Positions 1 through 7,138 of a stretch of 64,000 nt of DNA are shown piece by piece. Position 1 is the stretch's first letter. Each line of letters opens with the position of its first letter. Under the pieces are notes generated by a model. That model saw nothing but the letters and a program-made list of their open reading frames with translations, was not told the DNA's origin and made no database searches. Source of the stretch: Pontivivens sp032464575 (GTDB lineage Bacteria > Pseudomonadota > Alphaproteobacteria > Rhodobacterales > Rhodobacteraceae); contig JAWDKM010000006.1 of assembly GCA_032464575.1 (NCBI GenBank), positions 1 through 64,000 of the forward strand, given 5' to 3'. Both the position numbers and the translations under genes were made by a program.

Positions 1-114
1 AAGTTCGAGGTGGAGCTGATCGCCCCGATCGCGATGGAAGAGAAGCTCCGCTTCGCCATCCGCGAAGGCGGCCGCACCGTCGGTGCAGGCGTCGTCTCGA
101 GCATCATCGAGTAA
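1..114 (+). CDS. tuf: Elongation factor Tu, C-terminal end (partial)
   Basis: The first 37 codons are open and end at a TAA. The peptide starts KFEVELIAPIAMEEKLRFAI and closes with GRTVGAGVVSSIIE, which is the end of domain III of EF-Tu, the GTPase that brings aminoacyl-tRNA to the ribosome. The gene starts before the window. Its position directly upstream of rpsJ is the usual alphaproteobacterial order (str operon joined to S10). Confidence 0.96.
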   Translation, partial: KFEVELIAPIAMEEKLRFAIREGGRTVGAGVVSSIIE

Positions 115-131
115 GCGAACCCCGTAAGCTG

Positions 132-158
132 CGGCCGGGGGACCCGTTTCCCCGGCCG
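132..158 (+). terminator. Hairpin between tuf and rpsJ
   Basis: A perfect 9-bp inverted repeat (CGGCCGGGG / CCCCGGCCG) with a 9-nt loop lies 18 bases after the tuf stop. It is followed by TGCTCTTTG rather than a clean run of T, so it may be a weak terminator, an attenuator, or a leader structure placed before the boxA-like site. Confidence 0.5.
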
Positions 159-173
159 TGCTCTTTGAAATTG
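159..173 (+). promoter_or_regulatory. boxA-like antitermination site before rpsJ
   Basis: TGCTCTTTGAAATTG closely resembles the bacterial boxA consensus (TGCTCTTTAACA) bound by NusB-NusE in nascent RNA. It follows the tuf-rpsJ hairpin and precedes rpsJ, whose product S10 is NusE itself. A similar sequence lies in the rRNA leader of this window near 53986. Assignment rests on sequence similarity only. Confidence 0.5.
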
Positions 174-191
174 TGATGGATGAGGCGACCC

Positions 192-500
192 ATGAACGGT
201 CAGAACATTCGCATCCGGCTCAAGGCCTTCGACTACCGTGTGCTGGACGCCAGCACGCAGGAAATCGTGTCGACCGCCAAGCGTACGGGTGCCACGGTCC
301 GCGGGCCCATCCCGCTGCCGAACAAGATTGAGAAATTCACCGTTCTTCGGGGTCCCCATGTGGACAAGAAGAGCCGTGAGCAGTTCGAGATCCGCACGCA
401 CAAGCGGCTGCTCGACATCGTTGACCCGACGCCGCAGACGGTGGACGCGCTGATGAAGCTCGACCTCGCCGCGGGCGTGGACGTCGAAATCAAACTCTGA
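192..500 (+). CDS. rpsJ: 30S ribosomal protein S10 (NusE)
   Basis: The 102-residue product matches S10 throughout (NIRIRLKAFDYRVLDAST near the start, ending GVDVEIKL). S10 belongs to the 30S head and also acts as NusE in transcription antitermination with NusB. An in-frame ATG four codons upstream (180) is possible, but 192 gives the usual alphaproteobacterial N-terminus MNGQNIRI. It is the first gene of the S10 cluster; rplC follows after 13 bases. Confidence 0.97.
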   Translation: MNGQNIRIRLKAFDYRVLDASTQEIVSTAKRTGATVRGPIPLPNKIEKFTVLRGPHVDKKSREQFEIRTHKRLLDIVDPTPQTVDALMKLDLAAGVDVEIKL

Positions 501-513
501 GGGGGCAGGGAAG

Positions 514-1389
514 ATGCGTTCCGGAGTGATTGCAAAGAAGCTGGGCATGACCCGGCTGTTCATGGAGGACGGGCGGCAGGTGCCGGTCACGGTTCTCCAG
601 ATGGAAAGCTGCCAGGTCGTCGCACAGCGGACGGCTGACAGGGACGGCTACACCGCCGTTCAGCTCGGCGTAGGCCAGGCCAAGGCGAAGAACGTTAGCC
701 AGCCGATGCGCGGCCACTTCGCGGTCGCGAAGGTGGAGCCGAAGCGGAAGCTTGCCGAGTTCCGGGTGTCCGAGGACAACCTGATCGGCGTCGGTGAGGA
801 GATCACCGCGGACCACTACTTCGCGGGTCAGTATGTCGACGTTGCCGGCACCTCGATCGGTAAGGGCTTTGCCGGTGCCATGAAGCGGCACAACTTCGGT
901 GGTCTGCGCGCCTCGCACGGCGTGTCGATCAGCCACCGTTCGCACGGCTCCACCGGTCAGTGTCAGGACCCGGGCCGCGTGTTCAAGGGCAAGAAGATGG
1001 CCGGCCACATGGGTGCTGTCCGCGTGACCACGCAGAACCTGGAGGTCGTCAAGACCGACAGCGAGCGCGGCCTCATCATGGTCAAGGGCGCTGTCCCGGG
1101 CTCCAAGGGTGGCTGGGTCACGATCAAGGATGCCGTTAAGAAGCCGGTGCCCGAGAACGCGATCTTCCCGGCGGCCCTGAAGTCCGCAGCCGAGGAAGCC
1201 GCGAAGGCCGCTGCCGAAGCAGCAGCCGCTGCCGAAGCCGAAGCTGCCGCCGCCGCCGAGGCCGCCGCAGCCGAGCAGGCCGCAGCCGAGGAAGCCGCGA
1301 TGAAGGAAGCCGAGGCCCAGATCGAGGCCGACAAGGCGACCGATGGCGGGGCAGAGGATGTCGCTCCTGAAGGGGGTGAGGAGAAATGA
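514..1389 (+). CDS. rplC: 50S ribosomal protein L3 with Ala/Glu-rich tail
   Basis: Residues 1 to about 210 are an ordinary L3 (MRSGVIAKKLGMTRLF at the start; SHGSTGQCQDPGRVFKGKKM in the extended loop that reaches the peptidyl-transferase region), an early-assembly 50S protein. The remaining 80 or so residues are almost entirely Ala and Glu, with a few Lys, Gln, Met and Asp, probably a long exposed helix; a typical bacterial L3 is about 210 residues. The stop overlaps the rplD start as ATGA, implying translational coupling. Confidence 0.96.
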   Translation: MRSGVIAKKLGMTRLFMEDGRQVPVTVLQMESCQVVAQRTADRDGYTAVQLGVGQAKAKNVSQPMRGHFAVAKVEPKRKLAEFRVSEDNLIGVGEEITADHYFAGQYVDVAGTSIGKGFAGAMKRHNFGGLRASHGVSISHRSHGSTGQCQDPGRVFKGKKMAGHMGAVRVTTQNLEVVKTDSERGLIMVKGAVPGSKGGWVTIKDAVKKPVPENAIFPAALKSAAEEAAKAAAEAAAAAEAEAAAAAEAAAAEQAAAEEAAMKEAEAQIEADKATDGGAEDVAPEGGEEK

Positions 1390-2006
1390 AACTCGACGTG
1401 ATCAACCTCGATGCCGCAGCGGCAGGCTCGATCGACCTCAACGACGAGGTCTTCGGGCTGGAGCCGCGCGCGGACATCCTGCACCGTGTCGTGCGCTGGC
1501 AGCGCGCGAAGGCGCAAGCCGGCACGCACTCGGTCAAGGGCCGCTCGGAGGTCAGCTACTCCACGAAGAAGATCTATCGCCAGAAGGGCACCGGCGGCGC
1601 ACGCCACGGCTCCCGCAAGGCGCCGATCTTCCGCAAGGGTGGCGTCTACAAGGGCCCGACCCCGCGCAGCCACGAGCATGACCTGCCCAGGAAGTTCCGC
1701 AAGCTGGGCCTCAAGCACGCGCTGAGCGCCAAGATGACCGCCGGCGAGCTGGTGGTGATCGAGGAGGCGAAGCTGTCCGAGGCGAAGACCAAGGAACTCG
1801 CCAAGCGGCTCGACAAGCTCGGCTGGAAGCGTGCGCTGGTCATCGACGGTGCGGATGTGGACGAGAACTTCGCCCGCGCCGCGCGCAACATCGAAACCCT
1901 CGACGTGCTGCCGAGCGTCGGCGCCAACGTGTACGACATCCTCAAGCGCGACACGCTGGTCCTGACCAAGTCGGCCGTCGAAGCACTGGAGGCACGGCTG
2001 GCATGA
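1386..2006 (+). CDS. rplD: 50S ribosomal protein L4
   Basis: The 206-residue protein has the L4 hallmarks: the TGGARHGSRKAPIFRKGG loop (around residues 62-79), which extends into the exit tunnel, and the C-terminal globular segment ending SAVEALEARLA. In enterobacteria L4 also represses the S10 operon; whether that applies here cannot be seen. It overlaps rplC at its start and rplW at its end by four bases each (ATGA). Confidence 0.97.
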   Translation: MKLDVINLDAAAAGSIDLNDEVFGLEPRADILHRVVRWQRAKAQAGTHSVKGRSEVSYSTKKIYRQKGTGGARHGSRKAPIFRKGGVYKGPTPRSHEHDLPRKFRKLGLKHALSAKMTAGELVVIEEAKLSEAKTKELAKRLDKLGWKRALVIDGADVDENFARAARNIETLDVLPSVGANVYDILKRDTLVLTKSAVEALEARLA

Positions 2007-2299
2007 GCGTGAAACCGGAACTCTACGACGTGATCCGCCGGCCGATCATCACCGAGAAGACCACCCTCGCATCCGAGGCTGGCGCGGTGGTGTTCGAGGT
2101 AGCGATCGACGCGAACAAGCCGCAGATCAAGGAGGCCGTCGAAGGTCTCTTCAACGTCAAGGTAAAGTCGGTGAACACCACCGTCACCAAGGGCAAGGTC
2201 AAGCGGTTCCGCGGACGTCTCGGCACCCGCAAGGACGTCAAGAAGGCTTACGTGACGCTCGAAGAGGGGAACACCATCGACGTCACCACGGGCCTCTGA
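2003..2299 (+). CDS. rplW: 50S ribosomal protein L23
   Basis: 98 residues with the L23 signature (YDVIRRPIITEKTTLASE at the N-terminus and KVKSVNTTVTKGKVKRFRG in the middle). L23 lies at the tunnel exit and docks trigger factor and SRP. It is translationally coupled to rplD and is followed by an 80-base gap containing a hairpin before rplB. Confidence 0.97.
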   Translation: MSVKPELYDVIRRPIITEKTTLASEAGAVVFEVAIDANKPQIKEAVEGLFNVKVKSVNTTVTKGKVKRFRGRLGTRKDVKKAYVTLEEGNTIDVTTGL

Positions 2300-2313
2300 T
2301 AGAGAGCACCGAC

Positions 2314-2337
2314 TCACGGCCCTTTCGGGGGCCGTGA
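2314..2337 (+). other. Hairpin between rplW and rplB
   Basis: A perfect 9-bp stem (TCACGGCCC / GGGCCGTGA) with a TTTCGG loop is followed by TCGCATTTT. It could be a weak terminator, an attenuator or an RNA-processing site inside the operon. There is no strong T-run directly after the stem. Confidence 0.5.
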
Positions 2338-2379
2338 TCGCATTTTGAAGACCAAGATCAACCAACGGAAGACAGCAAG

Positions 2380-3213
2380 ATGGCATTGAAGTCGTACAAG
2401 CCGACAACGCCTGGCCAGCGCGGGCTGGTTCTGATCGACCGTTCGGAGCTGTGGAAGGGTCGTCCGGTCAAATCCCTCACCGAGGGTCTGACCAAGAACG
2501 GCGGCCGCAACAACACCGGACGGATCACCATGCGCCGCAAGGGCGGCGGGGCGAAGCGTCTTTACCGCATCGTGGATTTCAAGCGTCGCAAGTACGACGT
2601 CCCCGCCGCGGTCGAGCGCATCGAATATGACCCGAACCGGACCGCGTTCATCGCGCTCCTGAAGTACACCGATGGCGAGCGCGCCTACATCCTGGCGCCG
2701 CAGCGCCTCGCGATCGGCGACATGGTCGTCGCCGGCGAGAAGGTCGACGTGAAGCCGGGCAACGCGATGCCGTTCACCGGCATGCCGATCGGCACGATCG
2801 TGCACAACATCGAGCTGAAGCCGGGCAAGGGCGGTCAGATCGCACGCGCCGCGGGCTCCTACGCCCAGTTCGTCGGTCGTGACGGCGGCTACGCGCAGAT
2901 CCGCCTCTCCTCCGGCGAGCTTCGCATGGTGCGCCAGGAGTGCATGGCGACGGTGGGCGCGGTGTCGAACCCCGACCACTCGAACCAGAACCTCGGCAAG
3001 GCAGGCCGCAACCGGCACAAGGGCATCCGCCCGTCCGTCCGCGGCGTCGTCATGAACCCGATCGATCACCCGCACGGTGGTGGCGAGGGCCGGACCTCGG
3101 GTGGCCGCCACCCGGTCACGCCCTGGGGCAAGCCCACCAAGGGCGCCCGGACCCGCACCAACAAGACGACCGACAAGTACATTGTCCGGTCGCGCCACCA
3201 GCGTAAGAAATAA
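2380..3213 (+). CDS. rplB: 50S ribosomal protein L2
   Basis: 277 residues, full length. L2 supports subunit association and the peptidyl-transferase centre. The conserved C-terminal block with NPIDHPHGGGEGRTSGGRHP (about residues 225-244) carries the His that is essential in this family. The N-terminus MALKSYKPTTPGQRG is the standard one. rpsS follows after 14 bases with AAGGAGG as ribosome-binding site. Confidence 0.98.
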   Translation: MALKSYKPTTPGQRGLVLIDRSELWKGRPVKSLTEGLTKNGGRNNTGRITMRRKGGGAKRLYRIVDFKRRKYDVPAAVERIEYDPNRTAFIALLKYTDGERAYILAPQRLAIGDMVVAGEKVDVKPGNAMPFTGMPIGTIVHNIELKPGKGGQIARAAGSYAQFVGRDGGYAQIRLSSGELRMVRQECMATVGAVSNPDHSNQNLGKAGRNRHKGIRPSVRGVVMNPIDHPHGGGEGRTSGGRHPVTPWGKPTKGARTRTNKTTDKYIVRSRHQRKK

Positions 3214-3227
3214 GGAGGCCTGACAAG

Positions 3228-3506
3228 ATGGCACGTTCAGTCTGGAAAGGCCCGTTCGTCGACAGCTACGTCCTGAAGAAGGCGGAGAAGGCGCGCGAAT
3301 CCGGCCGCAATGACGTGATCAAGATCTGGTCGCGCCGGTCCACCATCCTGCCGCAGTTCGTCGGCCTGACCTTCGGCGTCTACAACGGCCGCAAGCACAT
3401 CCCGGTCAACGTGACCGAGGAGATGATCGGCCAGAAGTTCGGTGAGTACGCTCCGACGCGGACCTATTACGGTCACGCCGCGGACAAGAAAGCGAAGCGG
3501 AAGTAA
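3228..3506 (+). CDS. rpsS: 30S ribosomal protein S19
   Basis: 92 residues beginning MARSVWKGPFVDSYVL and ending with the basic GHAADKKAKRK. The central RRSTILPQFVGLTFGVYNGR is the family signature. S19 sits in the 30S head with S13 and contacts tRNA and the inter-subunit bridge. It has a strong Shine-Dalgarno (AAGGAGG) and is followed by rplV four bases after its stop. Confidence 0.98.
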   Translation: MARSVWKGPFVDSYVLKKAEKARESGRNDVIKIWSRRSTILPQFVGLTFGVYNGRKHIPVNVTEEMIGQKFGEYAPTRTYYGHAADKKAKRK

Positions 3507-3510
3507 GACG

Positions 3511-3900
3511 ATGGGACAGGAAAAGAACCCCCGCCGCGTCGCGGAGAATGAAGCGATGGCCGTGAGCCGCATGCTGCGCACGAGCCCGCAGAAGCTCAAC
3601 CTCGTGGCGCAGATGATCCGGAACAAGCCGGTCGACAAGGCGCTGACGGACCTGACCTTCTCCAAGAAGCGCATCGCGGAGGACGTGAAGAAGACCCTTC
3701 AGTCTGCGATCGCCAACGCGGAGAACAACCATGGTCTCGACGTGGACGAGCTGATCGTGGCCGAGGCCTATGTCGGCAAGAATCTGGTGATGAAGCGCGG
3801 CCGTCCGCGGGCGCGTGGCCGGTTCGGCCGCATCCTCAAGCCGTTCTCCCAGGTCACGATCAAGGTGCGTCAGGTCGGCGCCGAAGAGGAGCAAGCCTAA
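3511..3900 (+). CDS. rplV: 50S ribosomal protein L22
   Basis: 129 residues. The ATG at 3511 (MGQEKNPRRVAENEAMAVSR) is chosen over an upstream in-frame start at 3442 because the extra 23 residues would lie inside rpsS and do not resemble L22. The beta-hairpin segment near residues 84-105 (KRGRPRARGRFGRILK) is the loop that reaches the exit tunnel and meets macrolides. The TAA stop shares one base with the rpsC ATG. Confidence 0.96.
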   Translation: MGQEKNPRRVAENEAMAVSRMLRTSPQKLNLVAQMIRNKPVDKALTDLTFSKKRIAEDVKKTLQSAIANAENNHGLDVDELIVAEAYVGKNLVMKRGRPRARGRFGRILKPFSQVTIKVRQVGAEEEQA

Positions 3901-4598
3901 TGGGTAACAAGGTCAATCCGATCGGGCTGCGCCTTCAGGTCAACAGGACCTGGGACAGCCGCTGGTATGCCGACACCAAGGAGTACGGCAACCTTCTGCA
4001 CGAAGACATCAAGATCCGCGAGTACATCCACAAGACTCAAGGACAGGCCGGCATCAGCCGCATCATCATCGAGCGCCCGCACCGCAAGTGCCGGGTGACG
4101 ATCCATGCGGCTCGGCCCGGTGTCATCATCGGCAAGAAGGGCGCGGATATCGAGAAGCTGCGCCGCGAGCTGTCGAAGCTGACGGACAGCGAGCTGCACC
4201 TCAACATCGTCGAGGTCCGCAAGCCCGAGATCGACGCGCGCCTGGTGGCCGAGAACATCGCCCAGCAGCTCGAGCGTCGGGTGTCCTTCCGCCGGGCGCT
4301 GAAGCGCGCCGTGCAGAACGCCATGCGCATGGGTGCGCTCGGCATCCGGATCAACGCCGCCGGCCGTCTGGGCGGGGCCGAGATCGCACGGACCGAGTGG
4401 TACCGGGAGGGCCGCGTGCCGCTCCACACCCTGCGGGCCGACATCGACTACGCACATGTCGAGGGCAAGACCGCCTACGGCATCATCGGAATCAAGGTCT
4501 GGATCTTCAAAGGCGAAATCATGGAGCACGATCCGTCGGCTCGTGACCGCCGCCAGGAAGAGCTCCAGTCCGGCGGCCGCCCCGGCGGGCGCGGCTGA
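3900..4598 (+). CDS. rpsC: 30S ribosomal protein S3
   Basis: 232 residues. It starts MGNKVNPIGLRLQVNRTWDS and has a type II KH domain (VIIGKKGADIEKLRREL around residues 76-90) that binds RNA at the mRNA entry channel, then the S3 C-terminal domain (GRLGGAEIARTEWYREGRVP). It ends in a Gly/Arg-rich tail. It is followed by a 20-base gap with GGGGAGAG before rplP. Confidence 0.97.
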   Translation: MGNKVNPIGLRLQVNRTWDSRWYADTKEYGNLLHEDIKIREYIHKTQGQAGISRIIIERPHRKCRVTIHAARPGVIIGKKGADIEKLRRELSKLTDSELHLNIVEVRKPEIDARLVAENIAQQLERRVSFRRALKRAVQNAMRMGALGIRINAAGRLGGAEIARTEWYREGRVPLHTLRADIDYAHVEGKTAYGIIGIKVWIFKGEIMEHDPSARDRRQEELQSGGRPGGRG

Positions 4599-4618
4599 GC
4601 GGGTAGGGGAGAGACGAC

Positions 4619-5032
4619 ATGCTTTCGCCAAAGCGTACGAAGTACCGCAAGCAGCACAAGGGCCGGATCCATGGCGAGGCCAAGGGTGGCTCCACCCTCA
4701 ACTTCGGCCAGTACGGTCTGAAGGCGACGACGCCCGAGCGCGTCACCGCCCGTCAGATCGAGGCGGCACGCCGGGCCATGACGCGCCACATGAAGCGTCA
4801 GGGCCGCGTGTGGATCCGCATCTTCCCCGACGTGCCTGTCACGTCGAAGCCCACCGAGGTCCGGATGGGTAAGGGTAAGGGCTCCGTCGACTACTGGGCG
4901 GCCAAGGTGAAGCCGGGCCGCGTGATGTTCGAGATCGACGGCGTGAACGAGGACGTGGCCAAGGAGGCGCTCCGCCTCGCGGCCATGAAGCTCCCGGTCA
5001 AGTGCCGCTTCGTCCAGCGCGAAGACTGGTAA
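4619..5032 (+). CDS. rplP: 50S ribosomal protein L16
   Basis: 137 residues, the usual length. The N-terminus MLSPKRTKYRKQHKGRIHGE and RVWIRIFPDVPVTSKPTEVR are diagnostic. L16 binds near the A site and is needed for late 50S assembly. rpmC would normally follow within a few bases. Here the gene is followed 22 bases later by a strong intrinsic terminator and a foreign-looking reading frame. Confidence 0.98.
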   Translation: MLSPKRTKYRKQHKGRIHGEAKGGSTLNFGQYGLKATTPERVTARQIEAARRAMTRHMKRQGRVWIRIFPDVPVTSKPTEVRMGKGKGSVDYWAAKVKPGRVMFEIDGVNEDVAKEALRLAAMKLPVKCRFVQREDW

Positions 5033-5054
5033 GCGTCCTTCACAAAGTGGTATC

Positions 5055-5089
5055 TTAGGGCCGCTCCGAAAGGAGTGGCCCTAATTTTT
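5055..5089 (+). terminator. Strong intrinsic terminator after rplP
   Basis: A 13-bp stem (TTAGGGCCGCTCC / GGAGTGGCCCTAA, one G-T pair) is closed by a GAAA tetraloop and followed by TTTTT. This is among the best rho-independent terminators in the window, yet it lies inside what is usually a continuous S10-spc operon. Confidence 0.88.
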
Positions 5090-5782
5090 GTGAGATCTGA
5101 AGTGTTTCTTCTCAATAGAAAAAAATCATGCGCGATCTGTGAGTATGATCAGCAGCTTGAAGATTTGAGGTGGCAACTGCTCCTGCAGAGGCCTTCTTCT
5201 CCAATCTATGAGTGTGTAGATTATGACAGGCTACATAGTGATCCAGAGTGTGTTCTAGAGTATAATGGCGCTAAAAAAAACTTTGAAACTCTTTCAGGCT
5301 TCTCAGAATACGCAAATCGAATATTTAGTTCCGAAACTGATGAAAATGCTCGCCTCTGGCGTCTAAAGCGCGTCTCTAGCCCTTTCGATGATGAGGTTGC
5401 CGATGTTGATTTAGGTATCGATAGCTTTGTAAGAATAGCATGCAATTTTCATATTTTTTACGGAAATAAGGATGCTGGTCGTCTTGTTTTTAGACCGATG
5501 CAGGATAATATACTGGATTTTGATTGTGTTGGTGCGCATTTATATATAAATCTATTATTTCCATTAGTAATTAATTTCTGGGAGGTGCGTAGGCTACTAT
5601 CTATTGTCTCGGAGCCATTTTCCATGGATCTAGATGGCAGGGCGAGCATTGAGCATCGGTTTGCCTTGTCGGATGCGATGTCAGCCACGCTTTGGAATGC
5701 ACAGTTATCGCGGTCCCGGGGGCAGCCTCTGTACTTCGAACACCAGGGGGTGGCGGAGCGCCAAAAAATTCAAGCTGAATAG
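5090..5782 (+). CDS. Unknown low-GC protein inserted between rplP and rpmC
   Basis: An open frame of about 230 codons with base and codon use unlike its neighbours: many TTT, ATA, AAA and TTA codons and markedly lower GC for the first 500 bases, then closer to host composition. I recognise no family. The N-terminal part has a short Cys pair (CAICEYD), and one hydrophobic stretch (LYINLLFPLVINFW) could be buried or membrane-associated. There is no signal peptide. No good ATG exists: candidate starts are GTG at 5075 (inside the terminator stem), 5090 (14 bases after AGGAG) and 5102. It may be a captured gene or a 5'-truncated remnant. No transposase or flanking duplication is visible. Confidence 0.5.
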   Translation: MRSEVFLLNRKKSCAICEYDQQLEDLRWQLLLQRPSSPIYECVDYDRLHSDPECVLEYNGAKKNFETLSGFSEYANRIFSSETDENARLWRLKRVSSPFDDEVADVDLGIDSFVRIACNFHIFYGNKDAGRLVFRPMQDNILDFDCVGAHLYINLLFPLVINFWEVRRLLSIVSEPFSMDLDGRASIEHRFALSDAMSATLWNAQLSRSRGQPLYFEHQGVAERQKIQAE

Positions 5783-5796
5783 CGGGCTGTCAGCCC

Positions 5797-5825
5797 TTGC
5801 ACTGTTTGGGCAAGAGGAGTAATGC
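5797..5825 (+). promoter_or_regulatory. Candidate promoter for rpmC and downstream genes
   Basis: TTGCAC, a 17-base spacer and TAATGC form a plausible sigma-70 promoter just after the inserted gene and 88 bases before rpmC. It would restore expression of the spc part of the cluster downstream of the terminator at 5055-5089. This is a prediction from sequence only. Confidence 0.45.
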
Positions 5826-5912
5826 AACCGCTCATCCATGACCTCCACCGGAATCAGGGTGACTCGCATAACGCGGGGCCCTCCGGTGATTGTTGAAAAA
5901 GGAAGACCGGCA

Positions 5913-6146
5913 ATGAATGCCAGTGAACTTCGCGACAAGACGCCGGACGAGCTGCGCGATCAGCTCGTCGCGCTGAAGAAGGAGGCGTTCAACCTGCGCT
6001 TCCAGGGCGCCACCGGCCAGCTCGAGAACACCGCACGCATGCGCTCCGTCCGCCGTGACGTCGCACGTGTAAAGACGATCCTGAACGAAAAGGCCGCTGC
6101 CGCGGCATCGTCCAATGAAGCCGCATCCGCGGCGGGGGAGGCGTAA
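5913..6146 (+). CDS. rpmC: 50S ribosomal protein L29
   Basis: 77 residues starting MNASELRDKTPDELRDQLVA. The ATG at 5913 has AAGGAAG 7-8 bases upstream; a longer in-frame start at 5838 gives a non-L29 extension. The two-helix L29 body is followed by an Ala/Ser-rich tail (about residues 63-77). L29 lies by the tunnel exit with L23. It is separated from rplP by nearly 900 bases, which is abnormal for this gene pair. rpsQ starts five bases after its stop. Confidence 0.96.
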   Translation: MNASELRDKTPDELRDQLVALKKEAFNLRFQGATGQLENTARMRSVRRDVARVKTILNEKAAAAASSNEAASAAGEA

Positions 6147-6150
6147 GTCG

Positions 6151-6393
6151 ATGCCCAAGCGTATCCTTCAAGGCACCGTCACCAGCGACAAGAACGACCA
6201 GACCGTCACCGTGCTGGTCGAGCGGCGCTACACGCACCCGCTGCTGCACAAGACCGTCCGCGCGTCCAAGAAGTACCGCGCGCATGACGCAGAGAACGCC
6301 TTCAAGGTGGGCGATGTCGTTCGCATCCGCGAATGCGCGCCCCACTCGAAGTCGAAGCGTTGGGAGGTTCTGACCGACACGTCGGCGGAATAA
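6151..6393 (+). CDS. rpsQ: 30S ribosomal protein S17
   Basis: 80 residues with MPKRILQGTVTSDKNDQTVT at the start and the OB-fold segment GDVVRIRECAPHSKSKRWEV near the end. S17 is a primary 16S-binding protein. The start at 6151 is chosen over 6115 because the longer form would overlap rpmC and is not S17-like. Confidence 0.97.
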   Translation: MPKRILQGTVTSDKNDQTVTVLVERRYTHPLLHKTVRASKKYRAHDAENAFKVGDVVRIRECAPHSKSKRWEVLTDTSAE

Positions 6394-6411
6394 CCCAACA
6401 TCAACGAAACC

Positions 6412-6438
6412 GCGGGGCCGGGCTGCACCGGTCCCCGC
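6412..6438 (+). other. Hairpin between rpsQ and rplN
   Basis: GCGGGGCCGG pairs with CCGGTCCCCGC (10 bp with one bulged T) in the 62-base rpsQ-rplN gap, a few bases before the rplN ribosome-binding site (GGGAG). There is no T-run. It is possibly a translational control or processing structure. Confidence 0.45.
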
Positions 6439-6455
6439 AGGTCGGGAGATAATCC

Positions 6456-6824
6456 ATGATCCAGATGCAGACGAATCTGGATGTAGCTGACAACTCCGGC
6501 GCGCGCCGGGTGCAGTGCATCAAGGTTCTCGGCGGGGCGAAGCGCAAGTACGCCTCCGTCGGCGACGTCATCGTGGTCTCCGTGAAGGAGGCCATTCCGC
6601 GCGGCCGCGTGAAGAAGGGCGACGTCCGCAAGGCCGTCGTCGTGCGCACCGCCAAGGAAGTCCGCCGCGAAGATGGCACCGCCATCCGCTTCGACCGCAA
6701 CGCCGCGGTGATCCTGAACAACTCGAACGAGCCCGTGGGCACCCGGATCTTCGGTCCGGTGGTGCGCGAGCTGCGTGCGAAGAACTTCATGAAGATCATC
6801 TCGCTCGCACCGGAGGTGCTGTGA
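6456..6824 (+). CDS. rplN: 50S ribosomal protein L14
   Basis: 122 residues, the canonical length: MIQMQTNLDVADNSGARRVQ at the start and GTRIFGPVVRELRAKNFMKI near the end. L14 forms an inter-subunit bridge with 16S helix 14 and is where the silencing factor RsfS binds. The TGA overlaps the rplX ATG as ATGA. Confidence 0.98.
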   Translation: MIQMQTNLDVADNSGARRVQCIKVLGGAKRKYASVGDVIVVSVKEAIPRGRVKKGDVRKAVVVRTAKEVRREDGTAIRFDRNAAVILNNSNEPVGTRIFGPVVRELRAKNFMKIISLAPEVL

Positions 6825-7138
6825 TGGCTGCGAAACTCCGCAAGGGCGACAAGGTCGTCGTGCTCGCCGGCAAGGACAAGGGCAAGGAAGGTGAGATCAC
6901 CGCCGTAATGCCCAAGGACGGCAAGGCCGTCGTCTCCGGCATCAACGTCGCGATCCGCCACACCCGTCAGACGCAGAACAGCCAGGGCGGCCGTATCTCC
7001 AAGGAGATGCCGATCCAGCTGTCGAACCTCGCGCTCGTCGATCCCAAGGACGGTGGCCCGACCCGCGTCGGTTTCCGCGTGGAAGACGGCAAGAAGGTGC
7101 GCTTCGCCAAGAAATCCGGGGAGACCATCGATGCTTGA
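6824..7138 (+). CDS. rplX: 50S ribosomal protein L24
   Basis: 104 residues starting MAAKLRKGDKVVVLAGKDKG, the KOW motif that begins L24, an assembly-initiating protein on 23S domain I. The start is fixed by the ATGA overlap with rplN. The 3' end overlaps the rplE start by eight bases. Confidence 0.97.
   Translation: MAAKLRKGDKVVVLAGKDKGKEGEITAVMPKDGKAVVSGINVAIRHTRQTQNSQGGRISKEMPIQLSNLALVDPKDGGPTRVGFRVEDGKKVRFAKKSGETIDA

Noticed and set aside
5784..5796. Small GGGCT...AGCCC hairpin after the low-GC gene as a terminator
   Set aside because: It has only five base pairs and no T-run.
5033..5912. Insertion sequence or phage remnant between rplP and rpmC
   Set aside because: I found no transposase or integrase, no terminal inverted repeats and no flanking direct repeats.
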